A stretch of DNA of 64,000 bases from Streptomyces rapamycinicus NRRL 5491 (GTDB lineage Bacteria > Actinomycetota > Actinomycetes > Streptomycetales > Streptomycetaceae): the NCBI RefSeq assembly GCF_024298965.1, contig NZ_CP085193.1:9300001-9364000 (forward strand), written 5' to 3'. Made by a program: the position numbers and the translations under genes. The notes under the pieces are model-generated. The model saw only the letters and a list, made by a program, of their open reading frames with translations. It made no database searches and was not told the DNA's origin. Positions 54,886 to 64,000 of the stretch are shown piece after piece (the first letter of the stretch is position 1; every line of letters begins with the position of its first letter).

Positions 54886-56249
54886 GAGGTGGTCCTTTCA
54901 TCGGGTGCGGCGGGCGTCGCCAGTCCGTCGTCAGGTGCGGCGATCGGCTTGACGCGCACCCAGAACAGGTAGATCGAGGCGCTCACCAGACAGCTCGTGG
55001 CCGCCCCCAGCAGCGGTCCGACGTAAGAGCCGTTGCTGGAGGTGAGGAACAGGCCGATGGCGATGGGACTGATCAGGCTTCCGATCTGGGAGCCGAAATT
55101 CTGGAAGCCGGCGACGGTACCCACGCTCTGTGGAGAGGGCGCGACCTCCGCCGGGAGGCTGAGGATCGCCGCGCCGGCGAAGGAGTGGGCCGCGCTGCTG
55201 ACGGTGAGCACGATCATCAGCACCAGGTTGCTCTCGATGAACGGCGCGCATCCGATGCAGGCGCTCAGGCCGAGTCCGGCGACGATCGGGACCTTCCGGG
55301 CGGCGCCTGGCGACCGCCCGGCCGCCAGCATCCGGTCCGATACGATTCCGCCGAGCACGGTGGATCCGATCGCGATGATCGGCGGAATCGCCCCCACCAT
55401 GCCGAACTCCGCCTCGGTGAATCCGCGGTCATCGAGCAGGTAGCTGGGATACCAGGTGAGGAAGAACGTTCCAGCAAGCGAGCGGAAGACGTACCCGGTG
55501 GTCAGCGCCCAGACCTGGTTATCGCGGAGCAGCGGCCGCCATGACACCGTGGCGTCAGTGGCCTCTGTGGCCACCATGTCGCCTTTGTCGGAGCGAATGT
55601 GCGCCAGTTCCGTGGCGGAAACCCTCGGATGCTTCTCCGGGGGGCGATAGACCGTGACCCATCCCACGATCCACAGCAGTCCCGCGAGACCGATGACTAC
55701 GAAGGACATGCGCCATCCGGCGGCGAGAGTCAGTGCCGTCACGATGGGAACAGAAAGCGCCGTACCGATCTGCTGGCCCATGTCGAACAGGCTCGACGCG
55801 AACGCGCGCTCTTTGCGTGGAAACCACTGCGAGACAACCTTGACGTTCGCTGGCTGTACCGGCGCTTCACCGATACCGAGGCCTAGACGGAACGCGATGA
55901 CCGAGCCGACGCCGGTGGCGAGTGTTGTCGCTGTCGTCCAGATCGACCACCATCCGACCGCGATCGGATAGATCACACGGGGGCCGAACCGGTCGAGCAG
56001 CCAACCGGACGGAATCTGGAACAGCGCGTAGGTCCAGAAGAAGGCGGAGAGGAGGACGCCCTCAACCGCAGGGCTGATCTTGAAATCGTCCGCCATGAAC
56101 GGCATCGCCACGCTTAGCGCGGCGCGGTCCAGGTAGGCGATCGAAAGCCCCAGGGCCGAAAGGCCGACTATCGTCCAGCGCATGCGGCTGCGCCGATCAG
56201 CAGGCGTACTCCCGGCTGTCGTGGATGGGGTCACGCTAGAATGAAGCAT
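54882..56249 (-). CDS. MFS transporter, anion:cation symporter (hexuronate/galactonate) type
   Basis: A 455-residue 12-helix carrier. Helix 1 has LSIAYLDRAALSVAMPFMADDF, followed by the GWLLDRFGPR motif, FRLGLGIGEAPVQPANVKVVSQWFPRKERAFASSLFDMG (diagnostic of the ACS family) and a matching second half with GGIVSDRML. ACS members import acid sugars or tartrate-like anions. ATG 56249 has CAGGAG five bases upstream. It heads the transport-and-catabolism part of the operon, 91 bases after the GntR gene. Confidence 0.87.
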   Translation of the reverse strand: MLHSSVTPSTTAGSTPADRRSRMRWTIVGLSALGLSIAYLDRAALSVAMPFMADDFKISPAVEGVLLSAFFWTYALFQIPSGWLLDRFGPRVIYPIAVGWWSIWTTATTLATGVGSVIAFRLGLGIGEAPVQPANVKVVSQWFPRKERAFASSLFDMGQQIGTALSVPIVTALTLAAGWRMSFVVIGLAGLLWIVGWVTVYRPPEKHPRVSATELAHIRSDKGDMVATEATDATVSWRPLLRDNQVWALTTGYVFRSLAGTFFLTWYPSYLLDDRGFTEAEFGMVGAIPPIIAIGSTVLGGIVSDRMLAAGRSPGAARKVPIVAGLGLSACIGCAPFIESNLVLMIVLTVSSAAHSFAGAAILSLPAEVAPSPQSVGTVAGFQNFGSQIGSLISPIAIGLFLTSSNGSYVGPLLGAATSCLVSASIYLFWVRVKPIAAPDDGLATPAAPDERTTS

Positions 56250-56273
56250 CGTTGCTCCTGAGGGGTGACGTGA

Positions 56274-56334
56274 CGCTCAAAAGAGCGTTTTTCCGGGGTG
56301 CGGCCTGGGATCTTGGCGGAAAGCGGGCCGCACC
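56274..56334. promoter_or_regulatory. Two hairpins in the GntR-MFS intergenic region
   Basis: A 9-bp stem (56297-56305 with 56326-56334) and a 5-bp stem with A4 loop and a T5 run on the plus strand (56274-56292) lie between the GntR stop and the MFS ribosome-binding site. They could attenuate transcription into the operon or end the regulator transcript. Confidence 0.45.
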
Positions 56335-56340
56335 TCGTTG

Positions 56341-56991
56341 TTATCGCGCAGGTGAATCCCTTCTGATCTGACGGTCGATGAAGCCTTGGATGTGGCGGTG
56401 GACAAGTCCCGCCGCGCCATCTGGATCGCCGTCCACCGCCCGCTCCAGGATGTCGGCGTGCTCCTGGGCTTCCTGCTCCCAGGACGCGATACGGGACCAC
56501 GACGACGCCGAAACGAGAGCGGTCTGGTCCCGCAGGCCGTCGAGTGTGTGGACCAGCAACGGGTTCCCGCAGTCGGCATACAGGCCGCGGTGGAAGTCCC
56601 GGTTCGCCGTGCTGCGCTCGGAGGCATCCGCCGCGAGTGCCGCACAGTCCAGCGACTGCTTGGCGGCGGAGAAATCCGCACCCGCCTGGATACTGCGTCG
56701 CACCGCCTCCGGCTCCAGTAGCAGGCGCATGTCGTAGATCGCGATCGCATCCTTACCGCTCAGCCGGCGCACGGTCGCTCCCGCGTACGGGCGGATGACG
56801 ACGAGCCCTGTGCTCTCCAGTGTCTTCAGCGCCTCACGCACCGGCGTCTTGGAGACCTTGAACTCGCCGGCGAGCTCGTTCTCCACCAGCGGGCTCCCCG
56901 GCTTGAACCGACCGTTGAGAATCGCCGCCTTGATGATCTCCAGCACGTGGGCGGTCCGCGAGGGCAACTCGCCGGGACTGGTGGGCGGCAT
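56341..56991 (-). CDS. GntR-family regulator, FadR/FCD subfamily
   Basis: A 216-residue regulator. Winged helix at about 10-75 (LEIIKAAILNGRFKPGSPLVENELAGEFKVSKTPVREALKTLESTGLVV), then an all-helical FCD ligand domain with MRLLLEPEAVRR, NRDFHRGLY and a late H-containing helix HRHIQGFID that commonly binds a metal and an acid ligand. ATG 56991 is chosen because CAGGAG lies 6 bases upstream; the frame extends further without homology. It is co-directional with, and probably represses, the acid-sugar operon. Confidence 0.87.
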   Translation of the reverse strand: MPPTSPGELPSRTAHVLEIIKAAILNGRFKPGSPLVENELAGEFKVSKTPVREALKTLESTGLVVIRPYAGATVRRLSGKDAIAIYDMRLLLEPEAVRRSIQAGADFSAAKQSLDCAALAADASERSTANRDFHRGLYADCGNPLLVHTLDGLRDQTALVSASSWSRIASWEQEAQEHADILERAVDGDPDGAAGLVHRHIQGFIDRQIRRDSPAR

Positions 56992-57012
56992 CGGCGGCTC
57001 CTGTGGTACACC

Positions 57013-57023
57013 ATATGTCATAT
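57013..57023. promoter_or_regulatory. Candidate GntR operator ATATG-T-CATAT
   Basis: A perfect 5+1+5 palindrome 22 bases upstream of the GntR start, in unusually AT-rich DNA for this genome. FadR-subfamily regulators typically bind short palindromes of this kind at their own promoters. Confidence 0.55.
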
Positions 57024-57192
57024 ACGATGTGAGACTGTAGAACTGATTACCGCTCATGACAAGCCATCTGGCCGAAGTGCACCACCTCCGCACCGGAGGG
57101 GCGGAGGTGATGGGTGCCGGTAACCGCATCCTTAGTTGGGGTCTTTCAAAGAACGGGTCTGTCACGTAGTCGGTGGTGACGGTGGGTGCCTG

Positions 57193-57870
57193 TCAGCTGA
57201 GCAGGATGCGGTGGCGGAGGAGGTCGAATCCGGCGCGTCCGTGCATCTGCCTCATGATCCGTTTGGTCCGGGTGTTGACACCTTCGGTGCGGCCGTTGTG
57301 GAAAGGCAGGGTGAGGCCGGCGTTCACGGCTGGCCGGTCGAGTTCGAGGCCATTGGCGAAACCGTGCAGGTGGGGCAGGGCGGCAGCGCGTGCGGTAGCG
57401 ATCCACTCGGTGAGCTGGTGATCGTGGCCCGCGGCGGGTGTGAGCAGGGAGGCGAAGCTGCCCACGAGAGCTGCAAGGTCGGTCATTTCCGGGCAAGCCG
57501 CGGTGATCTTCTCCAGCAGGGCGGTCTCCTTCGGCCGCAGATGTTGGGGATCGGTGAGCAGCAGGCGGCTGGCATGGCGCGGGGCGGTCACGGGGCGGTC
57601 GCCTTCGGCGCGGCCTTGGTTGAGATAGCGGACCAGCAGATTGGCACTGCCGAGGTAGCCCAACTCCCTTATCTCCCGCAGCAGGTGAGTGACGGGGATG
57701 GCGGGATCGGCCATGCGGCGGGCACGCAGGTGTTCGCGGTAGGGGTCGACGAGGGTGGGCCGGTAGGTGGGGGCGATGCGCAGGGCCGTGGGTTCGGGCA
57801 TCCGGGCGTAGCGTTTGACGGTGTTCGAGGCCAGGCCCAGCCGGCGGGAGCAGTCGAGCAGGCCGCTCCC
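57193..57870 (-). pseudogene. ISL3-family transposase C-terminal fragment
   Basis: About 225 residues reading RLGLASNTVKRYARMPEPTA, LVDPYREHLRARRMADPAIPVTHLLREIRELGYLGSANLLVRYL and NAGLTLPFHNGRTEGVNTRTKRIMRQMHGRAGFDLLRHRILL, which is the end of an ISL3 transposase including the catalytic Glu. The N-terminal zinc-finger and first catalytic residues are missing, cut where the IS3-like element begins. Confidence 0.82.
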
Positions 57871-57938
57871 TGAAGGGTGTCTTTATTACCGTACGGTGGT
57901 TGACCTGGGGCTTTGCGATTGCCTGCGTGTGGGCTTGA

Positions 57939-59380
<1,442 letters not shown>

Positions 59381-59577
59381 GCAGGTTCGCCGAGCTGACG
59401 CAAAAGAAGCTCAGGCGCGGTGCCCCCCGCTCCGTCCAGGCCTTCGAACGCGACATCCGAGACTGGCTAGCCGACTGGAACAAGGACCCCAGGCCCTTCG
59501 CCTGGACCAAGACCGCCGACGAGATCATCGACAAAGTGGCCGCCTACTGCCGACGAATCGCCGACTCAGGACACTAG
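59381..59577 (+). pseudogene. IS630-family transposase C-terminal fragment
   Basis: The plus frame after the IS terminus reads FAELTQKKLRRGAPRSVQAFERDIRDW, LADWNKDPRPFAWTKTADEII and AAYCRRIADSGH to the stop at 59577, the conserved end of IS630/Tc1-like transposases. About 62 codons remain. Confidence 0.82.
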
Positions 59578-59647
59578 GGAAAATCGGGTGCATTATTGAT
59601 GCGATGCGCTACGAGCGCTATCGATGTGGCAGGTGCTGGGTATCGAC

Positions 59648-60871
59648 TCAGAGCCAGGTGGCGAGTCCCGCCGGGGAGAGGGCGTGTTCGACGGCGTGGT
59701 GGCCGCCGCCGAGCAGGCCGAGGTCGGCGTTGAGGCTGGTGGTCTCGATGCGGATGCGGTGGGTGGCCTGGGCCAGGGCGCGTTCGTAGACGACGCTGCG
59801 GATGCCGGCCAGCAGATCGTCCTGGAGGGCGGCGAAGGCTCCGCCGATCACGATGAGTTCGGGGTTGTGGAAGCAGACCATGATGGCCAGTACCTCGCCG
59901 AGGCGTTTGCCTGCCTCGCGCACCGCGCGCAGGGCACGGGGTTCGCCCTGCTGGGCGAGGCGTATGACGTCGTTCTTCGTCCGTACGGGAAGACCTTCGG
60001 CGGCGAGCTGGGCGGCGATGGCGGTGCCGTTGACGACGGCGCGCAGGCAGCCGGAGTTGCCGCAGCCGGTGCAGAGCTGGTCTCCGTAGTCGGTGCCGCG
60101 CAGTCGTACGTGGGCGATCTCGCCCGCGATGCCGTTGGCGCCGCGGTGGACCGTGCCGTTGCTGATGATGCCGCAGCCGAGGGCGGAGCCGAACTTGACG
60201 AAGAGCATGTGATCCACCGCCTCGGCCCGGGATCGGTACTCGCCGAGTGCCATGAGGTTGGCGTCGTTGTCGACCAGCACGGGGGCGTCGCACATGCGGG
60301 AGAAGGCGTCCTGAGGGCGGAAGCCTTCCCAGCCAGGCAGCATCACGGGCCGGATCGGGACGGCCTTCTCGGCATCGACCTGGCCGGGTACTCCGAGGCA
60401 GGCCGCCCGGACGTCGGACCATCGCCGGTCGAGGCGGGTGAGCAGTTCCTCGAGAGCGGCCAGGATGCCGTCCATGGCGGCTTCGGGGCCGGCGTCGGGT
60501 GTGATGTCGACGTAGGCGGCGTCGAGGAGGTGCACACCCAGGTCGAGGACTCCGACGCGGCAGTGCGCGAGGCCGATGTCGATGGCTGCGACGACTCCCG
60601 CGGCCGGGTTGACGCCGAGTTCCATGGCGGGACGGCCACCGGTGGAGTCGCCGAGGTGGGTGCTCAGCAGCCCGCGCCGGGTGAGTGTGTCCAGTCGTTT
60701 ACTGATCGTGGTTCTGGACAGTCCGGTCAGCCGTGCCAGCTCCGTCTTGGATGAGGCGCGTCCGGTGGCAATGTGGGTGATCAGTTCGCTGTGCTCGCGC
60801 AGTCCGGCATGCGTGGACGCGGCGCCATTCACTCCACCTGTTTTGCCAGATCCGGCATAAGCTGCTGACAT
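59648..60871 (-). CDS. ROK-family transcriptional repressor
   Basis: A 407-residue NagC/Mlc/XylR-type regulator. N-terminal winged helix (about 25-80, ELARLTGLSRTTISKRLDTLTRRGLL), then the ROK sugar-kinase-like fold with VVAAIDIGLAHCRVGVLDL phosphate motif, PVLVDNDANLMALGEY, and the zinc-binding CTGCGNSGCL block. ROK repressors usually respond to a sugar or sugar phosphate. ATG 60871 with GAGGGAG upstream. Divergent from the oxidoreductase-isomerase-binding-protein operon across 394 bases, so that operon is its likely target. Confidence 0.9.
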   Translation of the reverse strand: MSAAYAGSGKTGGVNGAASTHAGLREHSELITHIATGRASSKTELARLTGLSRTTISKRLDTLTRRGLLSTHLGDSTGGRPAMELGVNPAAGVVAAIDIGLAHCRVGVLDLGVHLLDAAYVDITPDAGPEAAMDGILAALEELLTRLDRRWSDVRAACLGVPGQVDAEKAVPIRPVMLPGWEGFRPQDAFSRMCDAPVLVDNDANLMALGEYRSRAEAVDHMLFVKFGSALGCGIISNGTVHRGANGIAGEIAHVRLRGTDYGDQLCTGCGNSGCLRAVVNGTAIAAQLAAEGLPVRTKNDVIRLAQQGEPRALRAVREAGKRLGEVLAIMVCFHNPELIVIGGAFAALQDDLLAGIRSVVYERALAQATHRIRIETTSLNADLGLLGGGHHAVEHALSPAGLATWL

Positions 60872-61008
60872 CTGGCCACTGTCTCCCTCATTGAGTGATG
60901 CCTTTTGAGGCGCCTGGAGGCAGGCTAGGCAGCTGTCACTCCGCAGTCAACGCATGCTGAACCTGTTGCTCGGGACAAGGGCGGAATGTGTCGGGGGAGT
61001 TTCGCCGC

Positions 61009-61022
61009 AACTTGCAAAAGTT
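61009..61022. promoter_or_regulatory. Candidate ROK operator AACTT-N4-AAGTT
   Basis: A perfect 5+4+5 inverted repeat in the divergent region between the ROK gene and the oxidoreductase gene, about 245 bases before the latter. ROK regulators bind such dyads flanked by A/T-rich arms. Confidence 0.5.
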
Positions 61023-61265
61023 CTGTCTTGTCAGCCTGCTGGGAGCGAGGCGATAGTTGCGGTGCGGCGCCACCCGGCCGGAAGTGACCGTTACCCGGTC
61101 TCCCGAGACCGCCGGAGAGTCGTCCCTCACCTGCGGGTTTCCCTGTCTTCGGCACTTGGCGCCCTACCCGGGACCTGGGAATACCGATCCACGGATCCTA
61201 AGGGCCCGCACTTCCGAGACATCCACAACGGCCGAGACATCGAGTCGTCTGAGGCAGGAGCCACG

Positions 61266-62405
61266 ATGCACGTCCCCGTCCGTGTCGGTGTGATCGGCTG
61301 CGGCAACATCTTCAGCCGGTACGCCACCGGAATGTCCCGCTTCCCAGGGCTGGAACTGGTCGCTGTCGCCGACGTCGACGCCGCCCGCGCCCACGTGGCG
61401 GCAGCTGAGACAGGCGCCGCCGCTTGCACCGTCGACGGACTGCTCGGCCGCACGGACGTGGAGGTGGTCGTGAACATCACCCCGCCGACCGCGCACGCCG
61501 CCGTCAGCGAGCAGGCCCTGGCGGCGGGCAAGCACCTTTACGTGGAGAAGCCCCTGGCCGACACCACGGCCGCCGCCCGCGCCACACTGGCCGAGGCCGA
61601 CCGGCGGGGGCTGATGCTCGGGGCCGCGCCGGACACCTTCCTCGGCTCCGCCGGGCAGACCGCACGGGCCGCGATCGACGCCGGGGCGATCGGTGAGCCG
61701 GTCGGCGCGACGGCCTTCGTGACGCATTCGCAGGCGGAGACCTGGCATCCGGACCCCACGTTCCTCTTCCAGCCCGGCGGCGGACCCGCCCTGGACATGG
61801 GCCCGTACTATCTCACCGCGCTCGTCAACTGCCTGGGCCCGGTGTCGGCGGTGTACGGCGCCAGCCGGATCGGCGCCCCGCAACGCACTGTCACCGCCCC
61901 CGGCCGTCTGGTCGACCGGATCGACGTGGCCGTGCCGACCCACACCGCCGCCACGCTCACCTTCGCGAGCGGCGCGCTGGCCACAGTGATGATGAGCTTC
62001 GACGTGTGGGACCACCACCTGCCCTTCATCGAGATCTACGGCACCGAAGGCACCCTCTCCCTGCCCGACCCCAACGGCTACGACGGCCCCGTCCTGCTAC
62101 GCCGCCACGGCGACCCGCAATGGGCCGAACTCCCGCCCGCCGTACCGCCGCTCGCCCGCCCGGGCACCGACGAACAACTGCTGCGCGGCATCGGCGTCGC
62201 CGACCTGGCCGCCGCCCTGCGCGACGGCCGCCCGCACCACGCCACCGCTGGCCTGGCCTTCCACGTACTGGACGCCCTTGAGTCCATCGGCGTATCGGCC
62301 GGCACCGGCGCCCCCGTAGAGCTGGCCAGCACCTGCGAACGCCCCGAGCCGGTCGACGGCACCTACGGGGCCGAAGCCCTGAAGACCTTGGAGACGCACC
62401 CGTGA
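61266..62405 (+). CDS. Gfo/Idh/MocA-family NAD(P)-dependent oxidoreductase
   Basis: A 379-residue dehydrogenase. Rossmann motif VGVIGCGNIF (G11, G13), ADVD binding the adenosine ribose, and EKPLADT with K95 conserved at the active site. The C-terminal domain has GGPALDMGPYYLTALVNCLG with the catalytic D/H-type segment of the family. Family members oxidise or reduce sugars and inositols, often at C-3. ATG 61266 has AGGAG five bases upstream. First gene of a coupled set with a TIM-barrel isomerase and a sugar-binding lipoprotein. Confidence 0.9.
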   Translation: MHVPVRVGVIGCGNIFSRYATGMSRFPGLELVAVADVDAARAHVAAAETGAAACTVDGLLGRTDVEVVVNITPPTAHAAVSEQALAAGKHLYVEKPLADTTAAARATLAEADRRGLMLGAAPDTFLGSAGQTARAAIDAGAIGEPVGATAFVTHSQAETWHPDPTFLFQPGGGPALDMGPYYLTALVNCLGPVSAVYGASRIGAPQRTVTAPGRLVDRIDVAVPTHTAATLTFASGALATVMMSFDVWDHHLPFIEIYGTEGTLSLPDPNGYDGPVLLRRHGDPQWAELPPAVPPLARPGTDEQLLRGIGVADLAAALRDGRPHHATAGLAFHVLDALESIGVSAGTGAPVELASTCERPEPVDGTYGAEALKTLETHP

Positions 62406-63370
62406 GTGACCAGCAGTCCGCTCCCCGCTTCGGCGCCGACCTCATCACCTTTTACGACCCGGCGTTCTGGCAGGTCGCCGACGACCGTCAACTCGCCGCT
62501 ACCGCCACCGAGCGGCCGGAATGGTTCTGGACCCGGCTGCTGGACTCGGCCGTTGAGGCCGGACTGTCCGCCCTGGAACTGACCTTCCCGCCCGGCGACT
62601 GGCGCACCGCGCTGGCCGCGTTCGGCTCGACGGAGGGGTTCCGTAAAGAACTGGAGGTACGCGGACTGAGCGTGCTCTCCGGATTCTTCGTCGACATCTC
62701 CTCCCAGCCGAGCCTGGCGGCCACCGACTGGCCCGCCCTCACCCAACAGGCCTTGGAGTACGCGGAGTTCCTCGCCTCGATGGGCTGCTCCACCATGGTC
62801 GCGGGACTTCCCATGCGCACTACTCGCGACGCGGTGCCGCCCCTGTTCGTCGACCTCGACTACGCCACGGCACTCGGCGGTCATCTCAACGAGATCGCCG
62901 CCGCCACCTTGCGCGCCAGTGGTGTGCGGCTGGCTCTGCACACCGAGGCGCACTCGGTGTTCTGGACCCCTCGGGACATCGACCTGTTCATGCTCGCGAC
63001 CGACCCCCTCTACGTCTCCTTCTGCCCGGACACCGGCCACATCCGGATGGCCGGAAGCGAACCCGCTTCCGTCGCGGAACGGCATACCGACCGGATCACG
63101 ATCGCCCACTGGAAGGACGCCTCCGGCACCGCCCCCTTCGACATTCCCATCGACGAGCACCTCCACCACGACCACCAGAACTACTTCCGCCGCGTCGGCG
63201 CGGGCAGTGTCGACTGGCCCGCCTGGGCCGCGCTGATGTCCCGGACCGGCCTGCGCGACGACGTCCTGCTCGAGGTCGACGCCGTCCCCGACCCCGTCGC
63301 CGAACTCACCGCCGCCCGCACCCACATCCAGGACAGCCTTCTTCCCTTTCTGTACGGGAGCACCTCATGA
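62402..63370 (+). CDS. Sugar phosphate isomerase/epimerase (xylose-isomerase-like TIM barrel)
   Basis: A 322-residue AP-endonuclease-2-type barrel: LSALELTFPPGDWR, the metal E in RLALHTEAHSVFWT, D/H in SFCPDTGHIRMAG, HWKDASG and the final E in DDVLLEVD. These are the usual metal ligands of the IolE/xylose-isomerase-like group, which epimerise or isomerise keto sugars or act as inosose dehydratases. GTG start at 62402 overlaps the oxidoreductase stop (GTGA), and its stop overlaps the next ATG. Together they suggest oxidation followed by isomerisation of an imported sugar. Confidence 0.87.
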   Translation: MSDQQSAPRFGADLITFYDPAFWQVADDRQLAATATERPEWFWTRLLDSAVEAGLSALELTFPPGDWRTALAAFGSTEGFRKELEVRGLSVLSGFFVDISSQPSLAATDWPALTQQALEYAEFLASMGCSTMVAGLPMRTTRDAVPPLFVDLDYATALGGHLNEIAAATLRASGVRLALHTEAHSVFWTPRDIDLFMLATDPLYVSFCPDTGHIRMAGSEPASVAERHTDRITIAHWKDASGTAPFDIPIDEHLHHDHQNYFRRVGAGSVDWPAWAALMSRTGLRDDVLLEVDAVPDPVAELTAARTHIQDSLLPFLYGSTS

Positions 63371-64000
63371 GAAGCAGCGCTGCCCGCGCCCTGCCCGCCG
63401 TCCTCCTCACCTCCTGTCTGCTCGCCACCACGGCCTGCGCGAGCAACACCTCGACCGGGTCCGCCGCCAGCGGCAAGGGGCCGTCCGCGAGTCAGATCGC
63501 CGCAGCCCGCAAGGAAGCCCTCGCCGCCGCCGGTGGCAAGAAGATCGGCGGCAAGGTCACCATGCTCGGCATCAACGGCGGCGCCGAGGGACAGCTCATC
63601 AAGAACGCTCTCAAGCCCTTCACCGACGCCACCGGCATCCAGGTCGACTACACCGGCAACGAGGACCTGGCCACGGTCGTGCAGACCCGCGTCCAAGCGG
63701 GCAACCCACCGGATGTCGTGGACGCCGCCGACCTCGGCTCCATGCTCAAGTACGCCAAGCAGGGCAAACTCGTCGACCTCGACAGCTTGATCGGCACCTC
63801 CACCCTGAAGTCGAACTTCCCGAAGAGCCTGCTGGACGCCACTACCGTGAACGGCAAGACCTACGGCGTCTTCAACGAGATCGACAATTTCATGGTCTGG
63901 TACAACCCCAAGACCTACAAGGGCCCCAAGGCACCCGCCACCTGGGACCAGCTGGAGAAGTTCACCAAGCAGCAGGCGGCGGCGGGCAAGACCCCCTGGT
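63367..64000 (+). CDS. ABC sugar transporter substrate-binding lipoprotein, 3' end outside window
   Basis: At least 211 residues from ATG 63367 (ATGA overlap with the preceding stop), open to the window end. Signal peptide with lipobox LLATTAC and C24. The mature part has GKVTMLGINGGAEGQLIKNALKPF, then FTDATGIQVDYTGNEDLATVVQTRVQAGNPPDVVDAADLGSML, typical of the alpha-glucoside/maltose-type family 1 binding proteins. It is anchored outside the membrane and delivers an oligosaccharide or glycoside to a permease pair expected directly downstream. Confidence 0.88.
   Translation, partial: MRSSAARALPAVLLTSCLLATTACASNTSTGSAASGKGPSASQIAAARKEALAAAGGKKIGGKVTMLGINGGAEGQLIKNALKPFTDATGIQVDYTGNEDLATVVQTRVQAGNPPDVVDAADLGSMLKYAKQGKLVDLDSLIGTSTLKSNFPKSLLDATTVNGKTYGVFNEIDNFMVWYNPKTYKGPKAPATWDQLEKFTKQQAAAGKTPW

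Noticed and set aside
25244..57870. The ISL3 N-terminal piece (25.2 kb) and C-terminal piece (57.2 kb) as two halves of one element split by rearrangement
   Set aside because: Their sequences overlap in the helix-turn-helix region with different residues, so they come from two different ISL3 elements.
57136..57873. 245-residue plus-strand frame over the ISL3 fragment
   Set aside because: Antisense of a clear ISL3 C terminus.

Overview
The window is high-GC actinobacterial DNA and almost certainly Streptomyces. It has dense GC-rich codon use, GTG and TTG starts behind strong GGAGG sites, Tat and lipoprotein exports, a SpoIIE-type phosphatase fused to an anti-sigma-kinase-like ATPase, and streptomycete-style integrase and IS families.

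Layout. (1) 1-11.9 kb is ordinary chromosome: the end of a glycine-betaine binding protein gene, a Ro60/TROVE protein with a candidate tRNA-like Y RNA just upstream, a cobalamin-type binding protein, an esterase fused to a Vgb-like propeller, a large Tat-exported propeller-amidohydrolase, an alpha/beta hydrolase and a split transketolase pair. (2) At 11.97 kb lies tRNA-Pro(GGG), a phage/ICE-type integration site. Its 3' end is repeated at 28.2 kb and 35.2 kb, so 12.0-35.4 kb reads as successive integrations at one tRNA. The tRNA-proximal segment keeps an apparently intact integrase and carries a SpoIIE/GAF/PAS phosphatase and a three-gene operon (fold-III PLP decarboxylase, GntP-like permease, N-acyl-D-amino-acid deacylase) with a divergent tandem AsnC-type regulator. 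The next segment has a DEAD-box RNA helicase, a DUF5302 protein and a DUF6247/RelE-like pair.

(3) 25-60 kb is rich in insertion sequences, many nested or decayed: ISL3, several IS3-like single-ORF elements, IS21, IS5-like, IS701, and IS630 and IS256 remnants. The clearest is an IS21-type element (37013-40974) with long inverted ends and a 7-bp target duplication. It carries an inositol-monophosphatase-family gene between istA and its terminus, and it is inserted inside another IS. Between the elements lie a frameshifted aminoglycoside 3-N-acetyltransferase, two lipoproteins, and fragments of an MFS exporter, an SF1 helicase and a recombinase.

(4) Two catabolic modules survive beyond the IS zone. 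At 52.8-57.0 kb a GntR regulator, MFS transporter, DHDPS-family aldolase/dehydratase and enolase-superfamily dehydratase form a translationally coupled sugar-acid operon. At 59.6-64 kb a ROK repressor is divergent from a coupled oxidoreductase, TIM-barrel isomerase and ABC sugar-binding lipoprotein, the last cut by the window end.

All assignments come from reading the sequence and family motifs; no database search was run.
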